Assembly: GCA_937974195.1 (NCBI GenBank)
Contig: CALJIC010000228.1
Span: 1-64,000 of the forward strand
DNA: 64,000 bases
Source of the DNA: an uncultured Roseiflexaceae bacterium
GTDB lineage: Bacteria > Chloroflexota > Chloroflexia > Chloroflexales > Roseiflexaceae
Reading direction: 5' to 3'
Shown here: one piece after another, positions 48,386 to 57,237 of the stretch
How positions within the stretch are numbered: the stretch's first letter is position 1
How the letters are laid out: every line of letters begins with the position of its first letter
The notes under the pieces: model-generated
Database searches by the model: none
What the model was told of the DNA's origin: nothing
The model's input: the letters and a program-made list of their open reading frames with translations, nothing else
Made by a program: the position numbers and the translations under genes

Positions 48386-49501
48386 TCACAGGCAGATCTG
48401 CTCCAGCGCGTACTGGAGCACGTCGATCGCGCGCAGGTACTCGGCGATCTCAACATGTTCGTCGGGGGTGTGGTCGAGCGCGGAGTCGCCGGGGCCGTAG
48501 GCGAGGATCGGGCAGCCCCAGGCCGGCCCGACGACGTTCATGTCGGACGTGCCGGTCTTCAGCAGGAACCCGGGGGTGCCGCCGGCGGCGCGCACGCCCT
48601 TGAGGAAGGCGCGCACGAGCGGGGTGTTTTTGTCGGCCTGGTAGGCCGGGCACAGGTCGTGGAAGCGGAGCGCGTGCGATGCCGCGCGGTGCTCGGTGGG
48701 GCCGTCGCCGCCGATGCGCTCGGCGAGGGACTCGAGGGTGCGCGCCAGCTCCTCGGGCGGCAGGCCGGGCGGCAGGCGCACGCCGATGGTCAGCTCGGCC
48801 CACTCCAGCAGGCCGTCGCCGCCGCTGCGGATGGCGCGCAGCGAGGGGAGCAGCTGGTCGAACAGACGCGCGCGGCCCTGGTTGTGCTCCGCGCAGTGGG
48901 CGGCGACGGCGTTCCAGAAGGCGACGGCGCGCTCGGCGACGCCTGGCTCCCGCCCGGCGCTGTGTGCCGACGGCTGCTCCCAGCGCCCGTCGACCAGCAG
49001 CCGGCCCTTGTAGCCGAGGGTGAGGCGATCCCAGCCGCTCGGCTCGCCGATGATGCAGGCCGCGGGGCGGTAGCGGGACTTGACATAGTTGGCGCCCTTG
49101 GAGGTGGCGGCCTCCTCCTCGACGGCGCCGATCAGCACCAGGCGGGCGCGCAGCGGCGCGCCGCCCGGCTCGCTCTGACGCGCCACTAGCCGCGCGGCGG
49201 CGGACACGAAGGCTGCGAAGGGGCCCTTGGCGTCCACCGCGCCCCGGCCGTAGAGCCGGCCGCCCTCGACCCGCACCGGCACCTCGCCCGGCACCGTGTC
49301 GATGTGGCCGAGCAGCACGATCTCCGGGCCTTCGCCGGCGACCCCGACGGCGTTGCCGGCCTCGTCCACGTAGCTCGTGAAGCCCAGGCGCCCCATCTCG
49401 GCGGCCAGGAAGCGGGCCAGCGCGGCCTCCTGGCCCGAGAGCGATGGGATGCGGAGCATCTCCGTGAGCAGGGCGACGGGGTCGAGCTGGGTCTCGGGCA
49501 T
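48386..49501 (-). CDS. lysK: [LysW]-lysine hydrolase LysK (M20 family)
   Basis: LysK releases lysine from its LysW carrier, the last step of the aminoadipate route; the same family may release ornithine. It has 371 residues. Zinc ligands include H66 and D68 (LLGHIDTVPG), GRGAVDAKGP and GAVEEEAATSKGA. The dimerisation domain lies at about 180-290. The frame extends upstream, but ATG at 49501 has GAGGAG 5 nt before it. lysJ is 47 bp upstream. Alternative: an ArgE-like deacetylase; the full lysW cluster makes LysK far more likely. Confidence 0.88.
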   Translation of the reverse strand: MPETQLDPVALLTEMLRIPSLSGQEAALARFLAAEMGRLGFTSYVDEAGNAVGVAGEGPEIVLLGHIDTVPGEVPVRVEGGRLYGRGAVDAKGPFAAFVSAAARLVARQSEPGGAPLRARLVLIGAVEEEAATSKGANYVKSRYRPAACIIGEPSGWDRLTLGYKGRLLVDGRWEQPSAHSAGREPGVAERAVAFWNAVAAHCAEHNQGRARLFDQLLPSLRAIRSGGDGLLEWAELTIGVRLPPGLPPEELARTLESLAERIGGDGPTEHRAASHALRFHDLCPAYQADKNTPLVRAFLKGVRAAGGTPGFLLKTGTSDMNVVGPAWGCPILAYGPGDSALDHTPDEHVEIAEYLRAIDVLQYALEQICL

Positions 49502-49548
49502 GGATCTCCTCATCTCGCAGCATCGATAGGGCCAGTGCAGCGTCGCGC

Positions 49549-50721
49549 CTAGCGCAGCGCCTCGCCGATCGCCTCGACGACGCGGTCCAGCTGCTCGTAC
49601 GAAATGACCAACGGCGGCAGCAGCCGCAGGACGTTCGGGCCGGCGGGGAGTGCCAGGACGCCGCGCTCCATCAGCGCCATGAGGAAGGGCTGCACACGCT
49701 CCTTCAGCTCCAGCCCCACCAGCAGCCCCTGGCCGCGGACCTCGCGCACCCGCCGGAGCTGGAGGGCATCGAGGCGCTCCATCAGGTACGCGCCCTTCTC
49801 CTCGGCCTGGCGCGGCAGGTCGTGCTCCTGGATGTAGCGCAGCGCGGCCCGCGCGGCGGCGCACGCCAGCGGGTTGCCGCCGAAGGTGCTGCCGTGGCTG
49901 CCCTGGGGCAGCGGCCCGAAGCGCTCGTGGATGGCGACGGCGCCCATCGGCACGCCGCCGGCGATGGACTTGGCGAGCAGCAGCAGGTCGGGCTCGAGGC
50001 CCTCGCGCTCGATGGCGAACAGCCGTCCGGTGCGGCCGAAGCCGGTCTGGACCTCATCGACGATCAGCAGCGCGCCGCGCTCGCGGCAGAGCTGGAGCGC
50101 CCCGGCCAGGTAGCCGGGCGACGCCGGCCGGACGCCCCCTTCGCCCTGGACCGGCTCGAGCACGACCGCGCCGACGGTCTCGTCAATCGCAGCGTCGAGC
50201 GCATCGAGCCGGTTGTACGGGACGTGGCGGACGCCGGGGATGAGCGGCTCGAACGGCTCGCGGTAGCGCGGCTCGTAGGTGGCGGCGAGCGCGCCCATGG
50301 TGCGGCCGTGGAACGCGCGCACGGCGGCGACCACGCCTGTCCGGCCGCTGAGCAGCCGGGCGAACTTGAGCGCGGCCTCGACGGCCTCGGCCCCCGAGTT
50401 GCAGAGGAACACCCGCGCACCGAAGGGGAGCGCGGCGGCGAGCTCCTGCAGGTAGGCCGCGCGCTGGTCGTTGTGGAAGATCTCCGGGCAGGAGATCAGG
50501 CGGGCGGCCTGCTCCTGGATCGCGGCGGCGACTGCGGGGTTGGCGTGGCCGAGGTTGGCGGCGCCCTGGCCGCCGGCGCAGTCGATGTACGCGCGCCCCT
50601 CGGCGTCCCAGAGCGTCGCGCCCTCGCCGCGCACGATCGCGACCGGGCGCTTGGGGTACAGGCCGGCGCCGCGGGCCTGCTCGGCGGAGATGATGGCCTC
50701 GGTGGTCAGCTGTGCTCTCAT
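49549..50721 (-). CDS. lysJ: [LysW]-aminoadipate semialdehyde transaminase LysJ
   Basis: A 390-residue class III PLP aminotransferase of the ArgD type. It transfers an amino group from glutamate to the LysW-bound semialdehyde. PLP lysine K251 lies in LLLAKSIAGGVPMG; FLCNSGAEAVEAALK and IVDEVQTGFGRTG are the cofactor motifs. An in-frame extension to 50811 crosses repeat-like DNA, so ATG at 50721 (AAGGAT upstream) is used. It sits between lysK and the MFS gene. It could also act in arginine synthesis. Confidence 0.88.
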   Translation of the reverse strand: MRAQLTTEAIISAEQARGAGLYPKRPVAIVRGEGATLWDAEGRAYIDCAGGQGAANLGHANPAVAAAIQEQAARLISCPEIFHNDQRAAYLQELAAALPFGARVFLCNSGAEAVEAALKFARLLSGRTGVVAAVRAFHGRTMGALAATYEPRYREPFEPLIPGVRHVPYNRLDALDAAIDETVGAVVLEPVQGEGGVRPASPGYLAGALQLCRERGALLIVDEVQTGFGRTGRLFAIEREGLEPDLLLLAKSIAGGVPMGAVAIHERFGPLPQGSHGSTFGGNPLACAAARAALRYIQEHDLPRQAEEKGAYLMERLDALQLRRVREVRGQGLLVGLELKERVQPFLMALMERGVLALPAGPNVLRLLPPLVISYEQLDRVVEAIGEALR

Positions 50722-50829
50722 CGGTTCACATCCTTGGCTTCGCCCGCTCGTGGATGACTTCATCGCCCACAGCGGGCGAAACCGGGCTTCTCTGTGGGCC
50801 TGGCCCCGCACCCTTTCAGGTCAGAAGCT

Positions 50830-51180
50830 TCTCGCCACTCTGCTGCGACACGTCGCCGCAGAGCGGCGAGGAAAAAGGATCTCGGAGGGCCGCAGGCCCT
50901 CCGGACCTCCCGGCGGAAGTGGCTCCAGCGGGACTGCGCTTCTGCACCACCCGGCAGAAGTGTCCCAGCCGGCCCGTGGCTCTTCGCACCTCCCGGCAGA
51001 AGTGGCTCCAGCGGGTCTGTGGCCCTTCGCACCTCCCGGCAGAAGGAACTCCAGGTGTCGATCGACAGCCGGCATTCGAGTGCCAGCAGGTCACCCTGTC
51101 ACTCTGTCACCCCGCCACCCTATCGGGCGGAGCCGCAGCAGGTCACCCTGTCACCCCGCCACCTTATCGGGCGGAGCTGC
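50830..51180. repeat. Repeat cluster: two-hairpin element, 42-bp tandem array, GTCACCC repeats
   Basis: A minus-strand copy of the two-hairpin element lies at about 50838-50920. A tandem array with units starting near 50905, 50946, 50988 and 51031 (41-43 bp, CTCCCGGCAGAAGTGGCTCC) follows. From 51085 two near-identical copies of a roughly 50-bp unit (GGTCACCCTGTCAC ... TATCGGGCGGAGC) run into the 3' end of the MFS gene. No gene is supported in 50722-51150. Confidence 0.8.
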
Positions 51181-52401
51181 AGCTGGCTGCTCCGCGCCCG
51201 ATGTGTCGTGCGCCCGCGCCCGCTCGGGCGTGAAGCGCAGCACGATCGCGGCCGAGGCCAGCAGCACCAGCGCCGTCGCGATGAAGATCCCCGCCAGCCC
51301 GAACCACACCGCTACGCCGGCGCCGAGCAGCGGCGCAGCCGCCCGCGCCCCGGACGAGACCGAGTTGTCCAGCCCGAACACCACGCCCTCCTCGCCCTCC
51401 GCGGTGTAGCGCGTCAGCAGGGCGGAGATCGACGGGCCCATCCCGCCCGTGGCGGCGCCGGTGAGCGCCTGGAGCACCAGCAGCTGCCAGCCCTCGCGGA
51501 CGAGGAACTGCGGCGCGTAGAACAGCGCGGCGACCAGCGTCGAGAAGAGCAGCACCTTCCGGTGGCCGAGCCGGTCGCCCAGGCGGCCGAGGTAGAGCGC
51601 GCTGGCGGTGCCGGCGGCCGACGAGGCGCCGACCACCAGGCCGGTGAAGCTGCTGACCGCGCCGCCGCGCAGCAGCGTCTCGACGAACAGCGGCAGCACC
51701 GGCAGCAGCATGTTCGGGCCGAGGAAGTTCAGGAAGCGCACCGTATAGGCGGCCGCCACCCCCGGCCGCGCCAGGATGCGCCGCCACTCGGAGAGGATGT
51801 TGGGCCGGCGCTGGCCGCGCGGCGGGCGGGTGAATGTCTCGTGGATCCCCAGGGTGACCAGCACGCCCGACACCAGCAGCAGCGCGGCGGTGATGATGAA
51901 GGCCATGCGGAAGCCGAGCGTGTCGGCCACCAGGCCGCCGATCAGCGGGCCTGCGGCGATGCCGGCCCACAGCCCGACCTGGAGCGTCCCCATGGCTTGG
52001 CCGACGCGCTCGCGCGGGGCCGAGGCGGCCACGAGGGCGTTGGTGGCCGAGATGGTCCCGGTGACGGCGCCCTGGATGGCGCGCAGCAGCGCGAGCTCCT
52101 CCGCCGAGCGCGCGAAGCCCATCAGCAGGATGATGATGGCGCCGCCGTACATGGCGCGCTCCACCATCGGCTTGCGGCCGTAGCGGTCGGCGAGCGTGCC
52201 CCAGATCGGCGAGGTGACCATCATGACGAGCGCCTGGCCGGCGTAGACCATGCCGCTCCAGAACTCCAGGCTAAGGCTCGTGCGCGTGCCGAGCTGGGTG
52301 ATGTAGAGCGGCAGGAACGGGAAGAACATCCCGAACCCGATCGCCGAGACGAGCTGGGTGGCGAACAGGATATAGAGGGTGCGCTGCCACTTCTCCATCA
52401 T
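51151..52401 (-). CDS. MFS transporter (drug/metabolite exporter type)
   Basis: A 416-residue permease with 12 predicted membrane helices and the MFS loop motif GTLADRYGRKP between helices 2 and 3, repeated in degenerate form as LGRLGDRLGHRK. Tandem ATG codons start it at 52401. The last dozen or so residues (PAAAPPDKVAG) and the stop lie inside a GTCACC-type repeat. It sits between lysZ and lysJ, so it is probably in the lysine operon. Substrate unknown; an exporter of a pathway metabolite is possible. Confidence 0.85.
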   Translation of the reverse strand: MMEKWQRTLYILFATQLVSAIGFGMFFPFLPLYITQLGTRTSLSLEFWSGMVYAGQALVMMVTSPIWGTLADRYGRKPMVERAMYGGAIIILLMGFARSAEELALLRAIQGAVTGTISATNALVAASAPRERVGQAMGTLQVGLWAGIAAGPLIGGLVADTLGFRMAFIITAALLLVSGVLVTLGIHETFTRPPRGQRRPNILSEWRRILARPGVAAAYTVRFLNFLGPNMLLPVLPLFVETLLRGGAVSSFTGLVVGASSAAGTASALYLGRLGDRLGHRKVLLFSTLVAALFYAPQFLVREGWQLLVLQALTGAATGGMGPSISALLTRYTAEGEEGVVFGLDNSVSSGARAAAPLLGAGVAVWFGLAGIFIATALVLLASAAIVLRFTPERARAHDTSGAEQPAAAPPDKVAG

Positions 52402-52467
52402 TGACGATTGTAGACAGGCCTGCGCTCCGCGTGTGCGGTGCGGTAGCGCCCGTCTACACTCCGCTTG

Positions 52468-53271
52468 TCAGCTGATGACCGTGCCCTCGCCCGCGAGCGC
52501 CCTCGTGACCGGCTGCGGCACGCGGGCGTCGCCGAGGACCACGCGCGCGACGCCGGCCGCGAGCGCCTCGGACGCGCCGAGCACCTTCTTCTTCATGCGG
52601 CCCTGGGCGACGGGCAGGTACTCCTCGACGGCGTCGCGCGGGATGTGCCGGATGAGGCTCGACTCGTCCGGGAAGGCGCGCAGCAGGCCGGGGACGTTCG
52701 AGAGCAGCAGCAGCGCCTCGGCCTGCAGCGCGGCGGCGATCGCCGCCGCGGCCCGGTCGCCGTCCACGTTGAGCGCCTCGCCGGCGAAGCTGCTGGCGAG
52801 CGGCGCGATCACCGGCAGCAGCCCCGCGCCGAGCAGCGCCCGCAGCAGACCGGCGTTGACCCGCTCGACGGTGCCGGTCCAGTCATCGCGCAGGATCCGC
52901 TGCCGGCCGCCCTCGACGATGCGGATCGCCTCCTTGCGCCGGCCCTCGAGGGTGCGGCCGTCCAGCCCGGAGATCCCGGCGGCGTTGACGCCCAGGCGCT
53001 GCAGGCGCTCGACGATGAGCTTGTTGACCTTGCCGGCGTAGGCCATCATGAAGATCTCCAGCGTGCGCCGGTCGGTGTAGCGGCTGGTGAAGCCCGAGGG
53101 CGAGGTGACGAAGCGCGGCGGGTGGCCGAGCGCCTCGGCCAGCTGGTTGGTCTCGTGCGAGCCGCCGTGCACGAGCACGATCTGCGCGCCCGAGCGGTGC
53201 AGCTCGGCGATGTCCGCGCACAGGGCGTCGTAGTCGATCCCCGGGCCGCCGCCCACCTTCACTATTATCAT
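52468..53271 (-). CDS. lysZ: [LysW]-aminoadipate kinase LysZ
   Basis: LysZ is the amino-acid kinase that phosphorylates the LysW-bound aminoadipate. It has 267 residues. The N-terminal MIIVKVGGG and the LVHGGS loop are ArgB-like. The LysZ/ArgB-type region RLGVNAAGISGLDG and the ALNVDGDRAA motif are conserved. GGGAGAG lies before the ATG; a longer in-frame reading crosses repeat DNA. LysW recognition is presumed from cluster context. A bifunctional role with glutamate (ornithine synthesis) cannot be excluded. Confidence 0.9.
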   Translation of the reverse strand: MIIVKVGGGPGIDYDALCADIAELHRSGAQIVLVHGGSHETNQLAEALGHPPRFVTSPSGFTSRYTDRRTLEIFMMAYAGKVNKLIVERLQRLGVNAAGISGLDGRTLEGRRKEAIRIVEGGRQRILRDDWTGTVERVNAGLLRALLGAGLLPVIAPLASSFAGEALNVDGDRAAAAIAAALQAEALLLLSNVPGLLRAFPDESSLIRHIPRDAVEEYLPVAQGRMKKKVLGASEALAAGVARVVLGDARVPQPVTRALAGEGTVIS

Positions 53272-53360
53272 CGAAGTCTCTCCCTGCAGATTGAGATCTA
53301 GGTGGATGACATGACCGGCACGGTGGCTCTTCCGCACCCCGGAGCCCTTCTCCCGTCGCT

Positions 53361-53445
53361 CTGCAGCGAGTTCGCCGCCGCAGAGCGGCGAGAGAAAAAG
53401 GTTCTCGGAGGGCCGCAGGACCTCTGGACCTCCCCGCCGGAAGTC
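53361..53445 (-). repeat. Dispersed two-hairpin element, copy upstream of lysZ
   Basis: Read on the minus strand: GGCGGGGAGGTCC, then a GGTCCTGCGGCCCTCC hairpin, CTTTTT and the CGCCGCTCTGCGGCGG palindrome. It is nearly the same as the copies at 1-90 and 50838-50920. It lies about 90-170 bp upstream of lysZ in the same direction, where it could terminate or attenuate readthrough from mscS. Confidence 0.7.
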
Positions 53446-53532
53446 ACCTGGTAGGCCAGTAGCCCGCCGCAGCGCCGGCGGAGAGCCGCCCCAGTAAACC
53501 AACGGCCACCACACTGGTTCCGGATTGTACCA

Positions 53533-54570
53533 TCAGCCTTTCTTCTGGTCGGTGGGTATGGCGGGCGGGCGGGCGCCGAGTGGGATGAACAGCGCGATGT
53601 TCTCTTCGCGGAAGCGGCGGTGCAGGCGCTTGACGAACTCGTGCGTGAGCTGGAACTGGTCGGTGAACTGCCTGGCGCGCATCACGACCGTGACGCCCAC
53701 GCGCGTCTCGCTGAAGCCGCTGAAGCGCACGATCGGCTCGAACTCCGGCAGGCCGCCCTCGACCTCGCGCATCACCTCGCGCGCCACCTCGCGCGCCGCC
53801 GCCTCCACCTGGTCGAGGTCGCTGTCGTAGCTCACGCCGAACGACACCGGGACGGCCAGCTCGGGCGCCGGCAGCGAGTAGTTCGTCACGACGGCCGAGG
53901 CGACGGTCGCGTTCGGCACGATCACCATGTTGTTCGTGAGCGCCCGGATCGTCGTGTTGCGCCAGTTGATGTCGTGGACAAAGCCCTCCTCGCCGGTGGC
54001 GAGGCGCACGTAGTCGCCGAGCCGGATCTTGTTCGAGACGATGATGTAGATCCCGGCGAAGATGTTCGAGAGCGTGTCCTGCAGCGCGAGCGCCACCGCC
54101 AGGCCGCCGATGCCGAGCGTGGTCAGGACGGGCGTGATCGGCACGCCGATCGACTGCAGCACCACCAGCCCGCCGATCGAGCCGACCAGGATGCGGGTCA
54201 GGTTGGTGAAGATCGTCGTCGAGGCGAGCACGCCGTCGTGGCGCCGGAAGTAGGCGCCGACCAGCCGGGCGACGATCTTCATCACCACCCAGGTGAACGA
54301 GACGATCAGGTTAATGCGCAGGAAGTGGCTGATAAAATCCTCGACCTCCGGGCCGAGCTCCACCGTCCGCAGCGCCGCGAAGATCCCGATGATCACGAAC
54401 CACAGCAGCACCGCGCCCTGCAGCCCGTGTGCGACGATGTCGTCGCCCTCGGTGCGCGTGTGCGCCGCCAGCCCGCGGAGCCGCACCAGGATGACCCGCT
54501 CGAAGATCAGCCCGGCCACTGCGCTGCCGATGATGATCGCATACGGTGTGACCAGCGCGCTCCAGCTCAC
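53533..54570 (-). CDS. Small-conductance mechanosensitive channel (MscS family)
   Basis: A 345-residue membrane protein with about four to five membrane helices. The pore-lining helix TM3 region reads GIGGLAVALALQDTLSNIFAG, followed by the MscS beta domain (GDYVRL, the VHDINWRNTTIRAL block and NNMVIVPN) and the C-terminal alpha/beta domain. Start is GTG at 54570, in a GTGA overlap with the stop of the homocitrate-synthase-like gene, so it is translationally coupled to it. Why an osmotic valve sits inside a lysine operon is unclear; glutamate or lysine efflux is one idea. Confidence 0.9.
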   Translation of the reverse strand: MSWSALVTPYAIIIGSAVAGLIFERVILVRLRGLAAHTRTEGDDIVAHGLQGAVLLWFVIIGIFAALRTVELGPEVEDFISHFLRINLIVSFTWVVMKIVARLVGAYFRRHDGVLASTTIFTNLTRILVGSIGGLVVLQSIGVPITPVLTTLGIGGLAVALALQDTLSNIFAGIYIIVSNKIRLGDYVRLATGEEGFVHDINWRNTTIRALTNNMVIVPNATVASAVVTNYSLPAPELAVPVSFGVSYDSDLDQVEAAAREVAREVMREVEGGLPEFEPIVRFSGFSETRVGVTVVMRARQFTDQFQLTHEFVKRLHRRFREENIALFIPLGARPPAIPTDQKKG

Positions 54571-56093
54571 GGGTCCCTCTCCGTGTAGAACAGACGCACG
54601 ATCTCCATCGCCTCGTGGTGGGTGAGCCCGCTGCGGCGGATGCTCTCGCAGCGGATGATCCGCGCCACCAGCTCGTCCACCGCAGTCTCGCGCAGGGGCG
54701 CGCTGAAGTCAAATTCGGCGGCCTCCTCCAGGTGCGCGGTGCGGCGGCGGATCTCCTCGGCCGGTCGCAGCGTCAGCCCCTCGCGCTCGCGCCAGTAGCG
54801 CACGTTGCTCTTGCCGCAGCCGAAGCAGGCCAGCGCCGGCACGCGCAGCGGCATGTCGTAGGGCGGGAGCGCGCCGGCGTAGGCGCTGTTGCCGCGGTCC
54901 ACCGCCTCCTGGCCGCGCGCGCCAGAGGCCAGCGCCAGCCGGTAGGCGCGGTGGGTCGTGTCGGCGTGGACGCCGGAGCCGTCGAACTCGGTGTTGGCCG
55001 AGAACGGGCTGCGGTCGAACACGAAGCCGATGCGCGCCAGGATGCGGTAGAAGAAGGCGTCCATGTCGCGGTAGCGGTTGACGAACAGCGTGCCGTCCGG
55101 CAGGCGGCCGAGCGCCTCGCGCACGGCGAGCCGGATCTGCTCCATCTTGTGCGGGTAGAGCAGGATGAGCCGCCGGTAGATCGCCTCGAGCAGCGAGCTG
55201 AGGCCGATCGTGCCGTTGCGCTCGCCGATGCCGAGGATCGAGAGATCCGGCAGCATCCGCAGCCCCATGCGCATGCAGAGCAGCAGCACGTCCACGTACA
55301 TCCGGTCGGCGTTGCCGGTGTCGTTGTGGATGTGGCACTCGAGGAAGTCGAAGCCGATCCCGACCTGCTGCAGCACGGCGATGCGCTCGCCGACCTGCTC
55401 GAGGGTCGAGATGCCGACCGAGTCGGGGATGCCGATCCCGTCGACGCGCAGGCCGCCGGGGAAGGGCGCCTCGCGCAGCGCCCGCGCCAGGTGGGCGTAG
55501 AAGCCGGCGAAGTCCTCCAGCGTGGTGCGGAAGGCGTCCTCGGTGCTGATGCGCACGCAGCTGAAGCCGAGCTCGCGCGCCAGGCGGATGGCCTCGAAGG
55601 CCTTCCCGGCGATCTGCTCGACCGTCACGCCCGCGGTGGCCTGCTTGATCCGGCTGGCGCCGATATACAGGTGGATGCGCCGGAAGCCGGACTCGTGGGC
55701 GGCGTAGACGTCGTCTGCGGCGCAGCGGGCGTGGGCGGCGAACTCGACCGACAGCCCCTCGCGGCGGGCGCGCTCGATCAGCTGCCGGTTGAGCGCCTGA
55801 CCGGGGCGGTTCGCCGGGTAGGCGGGCAGCTCCACCACCCCGATGCCGAGCGAGTCCACGAAGCGCACTGTCTCCCAGCACTCCTCGGGCGTGAGGTGGA
55901 AGCCCTGGAGCGTGCCGTCGGGGCACTCGCCGACCGCCTGCAGCGACTCGCGGATGCTGAAGACGCCGAAGCGCTGGGCGCGCAGGTAGCCGAACAGCGC
56001 GAACAGCTCGGCCGCCTCGCGGTACTGCGGGTGGGCCGGGTTCTCGTCATCGAGGAAGGGGGGAGCCGTTTCGAAGAGCGTGTTGGTGATCAT
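54567..56093 (-). CDS. Homocitrate-synthase-like DRE-TIM metallolyase (divergent)
   Basis: A 508-residue protein with a homocitrate/isopropylmalate synthase-type barrel. The His ligands are present as H254-x-H256 in ECHIHNDTGNA, and GIGERNG is conserved. The first signature, usually D-x-TLR-[DE]-G-x-Q, reads V44-FSIRESLQ: Arg and Glu are kept but the metal-binding Asp appears to be Val. The C-terminal part (after about 330) differs from classic synthases and contains a CFGCGKSN motif. It may be a non-classical homocitrate synthase or a related condensing enzyme. No strong ribosome binding site precedes the ATG. Confidence 0.7.
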   Translation of the reverse strand: MITNTLFETAPPFLDDENPAHPQYREAAELFALFGYLRAQRFGVFSIRESLQAVGECPDGTLQGFHLTPEECWETVRFVDSLGIGVVELPAYPANRPGQALNRQLIERARREGLSVEFAAHARCAADDVYAAHESGFRRIHLYIGASRIKQATAGVTVEQIAGKAFEAIRLARELGFSCVRISTEDAFRTTLEDFAGFYAHLARALREAPFPGGLRVDGIGIPDSVGISTLEQVGERIAVLQQVGIGFDFLECHIHNDTGNADRMYVDVLLLCMRMGLRMLPDLSILGIGERNGTIGLSSLLEAIYRRLILLYPHKMEQIRLAVREALGRLPDGTLFVNRYRDMDAFFYRILARIGFVFDRSPFSANTEFDGSGVHADTTHRAYRLALASGARGQEAVDRGNSAYAGALPPYDMPLRVPALACFGCGKSNVRYWREREGLTLRPAEEIRRRTAHLEEAAEFDFSAPLRETAVDELVARIIRCESIRRSGLTHHEAMEIVRLFYTERDP

Positions 56094-56171
56094 CTGTTCA
56101 TAGCTTATCGTGAGCCGTAGCCAGCGCCAGGGGCGGCGGGGCGGTGCGCCCTGCCCACTGCGCGCCGGCCG

Positions 56172-57218
56172 CTAGATCGGGTGCAGCCCCGGAAACTCCA
56201 GCCCGGCCGTCTCCTCGAAGCCGCACATCAGGTTCATGCACTGCACTGCGGTTCCGGCGGCGCCCTTCATCAGGTTGTCGATCGCGCAGATGCTCACGAC
56301 GCGCCCGGTGGCCTCGTCCAGCGCGAAGCCGACGTCGGCGTAGTTCGTGCCGGCGAGGATCTTCGGCTCGGGCAGCCGGTAGGTGCCCTGCCGCTCGCGC
56401 ACGATCCGCACGAACGGCTCCTGGCCGTAGGCGGCGCGGTAGGCGCGCCACAGGTCCTTCTCGGCCAGCGCGTGGGGCGCGAAGACGTGGGCGGTGGCGA
56501 GCGCGCCGCGCACCAGCTCGACGCTGGTGATCGAGAGGTGGACGCGCTCCAGCCCGAGCTCCTGCTGGATCTCGGCGGTGTGGCGGTGGCCCACCGGCGC
56601 GAACGACCGCACCGCGCCCGCCCGCTCCGGGTGGTGCGAGGAGGCCCCCGGCTGGGCCCCGCCCTCCGACGAGCCGACCTTCACCTCCACCACCACGTCG
56701 CGCGCGGCGTCCACCAGCCCGGCGCGCACCAGCGGGAGCAGCGCCAGGTTCGCGGCCGTCGCGTTGCAGCCGACCCCGCTGACGTAGCTGGCCGCGCGGA
56801 TCGCCTCGCGCTGCAGCTCGGGCAGGCCGTAGACGAAGCGCGCGAGCCACTCGGGCGCCGGGTGCTCCTCGCCGTACCAGCGCCGGTAGGCGTCCGGGTC
56901 ACGCAGGCGGAAGTCGGCCGAGCAGTCCACGATCTTCGGCGCCAGCCCGGCGAAGCGCTCGATGCTCGCGGCCGCCTCGCCGTGGGGCAGCGCCAGGAAG
57001 AGCACGTCGCAGGGCTGGAGCTGGTCGCGCGTGGTGAACTGCAGGGGCGCGCCGGCCACGCGGATGCCGCGCAGGTTCGGGTGCGCGCTGGTCACCGGCT
57101 TGCCGGCCAGGCGCTCGGAGGTGACCTGGGCCACCTCTACGTGCGGGTGGAACAGCAGCAGCCGCAGCAGCTCGCCGCCCACGTAGCCTGACCCGCCGAC
57201 GATGGATGCTCTGAGCAT
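56172..57218 (-). CDS. lysY: [LysW]-aminoadipyl phosphate reductase LysY
   Basis: LysY is the NADPH-dependent reductase that turns the LysW-bound phosphate into the semialdehyde. It has 348 residues and is ArgC-like. The Rossmann loop IVGGSGYVGGEL is followed by the catalytic Cys151 in GVGCNATAANL and by the block SSHHPER and GHRHTAEIQQEL. ATG at 57218 has AAGGAG 4-9 nt before it. The gene lies directly after a heptad-repeat array. An ArgC role in arginine synthesis is the alternative; both may be served. Confidence 0.9.
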   Translation of the reverse strand: MLRASIVGGSGYVGGELLRLLLFHPHVEVAQVTSERLAGKPVTSAHPNLRGIRVAGAPLQFTTRDQLQPCDVLFLALPHGEAAASIERFAGLAPKIVDCSADFRLRDPDAYRRWYGEEHPAPEWLARFVYGLPELQREAIRAASYVSGVGCNATAANLALLPLVRAGLVDAARDVVVEVKVGSSEGGAQPGASSHHPERAGAVRSFAPVGHRHTAEIQQELGLERVHLSITSVELVRGALATAHVFAPHALAEKDLWRAYRAAYGQEPFVRIVRERQGTYRLPEPKILAGTNYADVGFALDEATGRVVSICAIDNLMKGAAGTAVQCMNLMCGFEETAGLEFPGLHPI

Positions 57219-57237
57219 GTATCTCCTTCTCCTCGTT

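Noticed and set aside
49502..49864. N-terminal extension of LysK
   Set aside because: The frame is open through the lysJ gene region, but similarity and a ribosome binding site begin at 49501.
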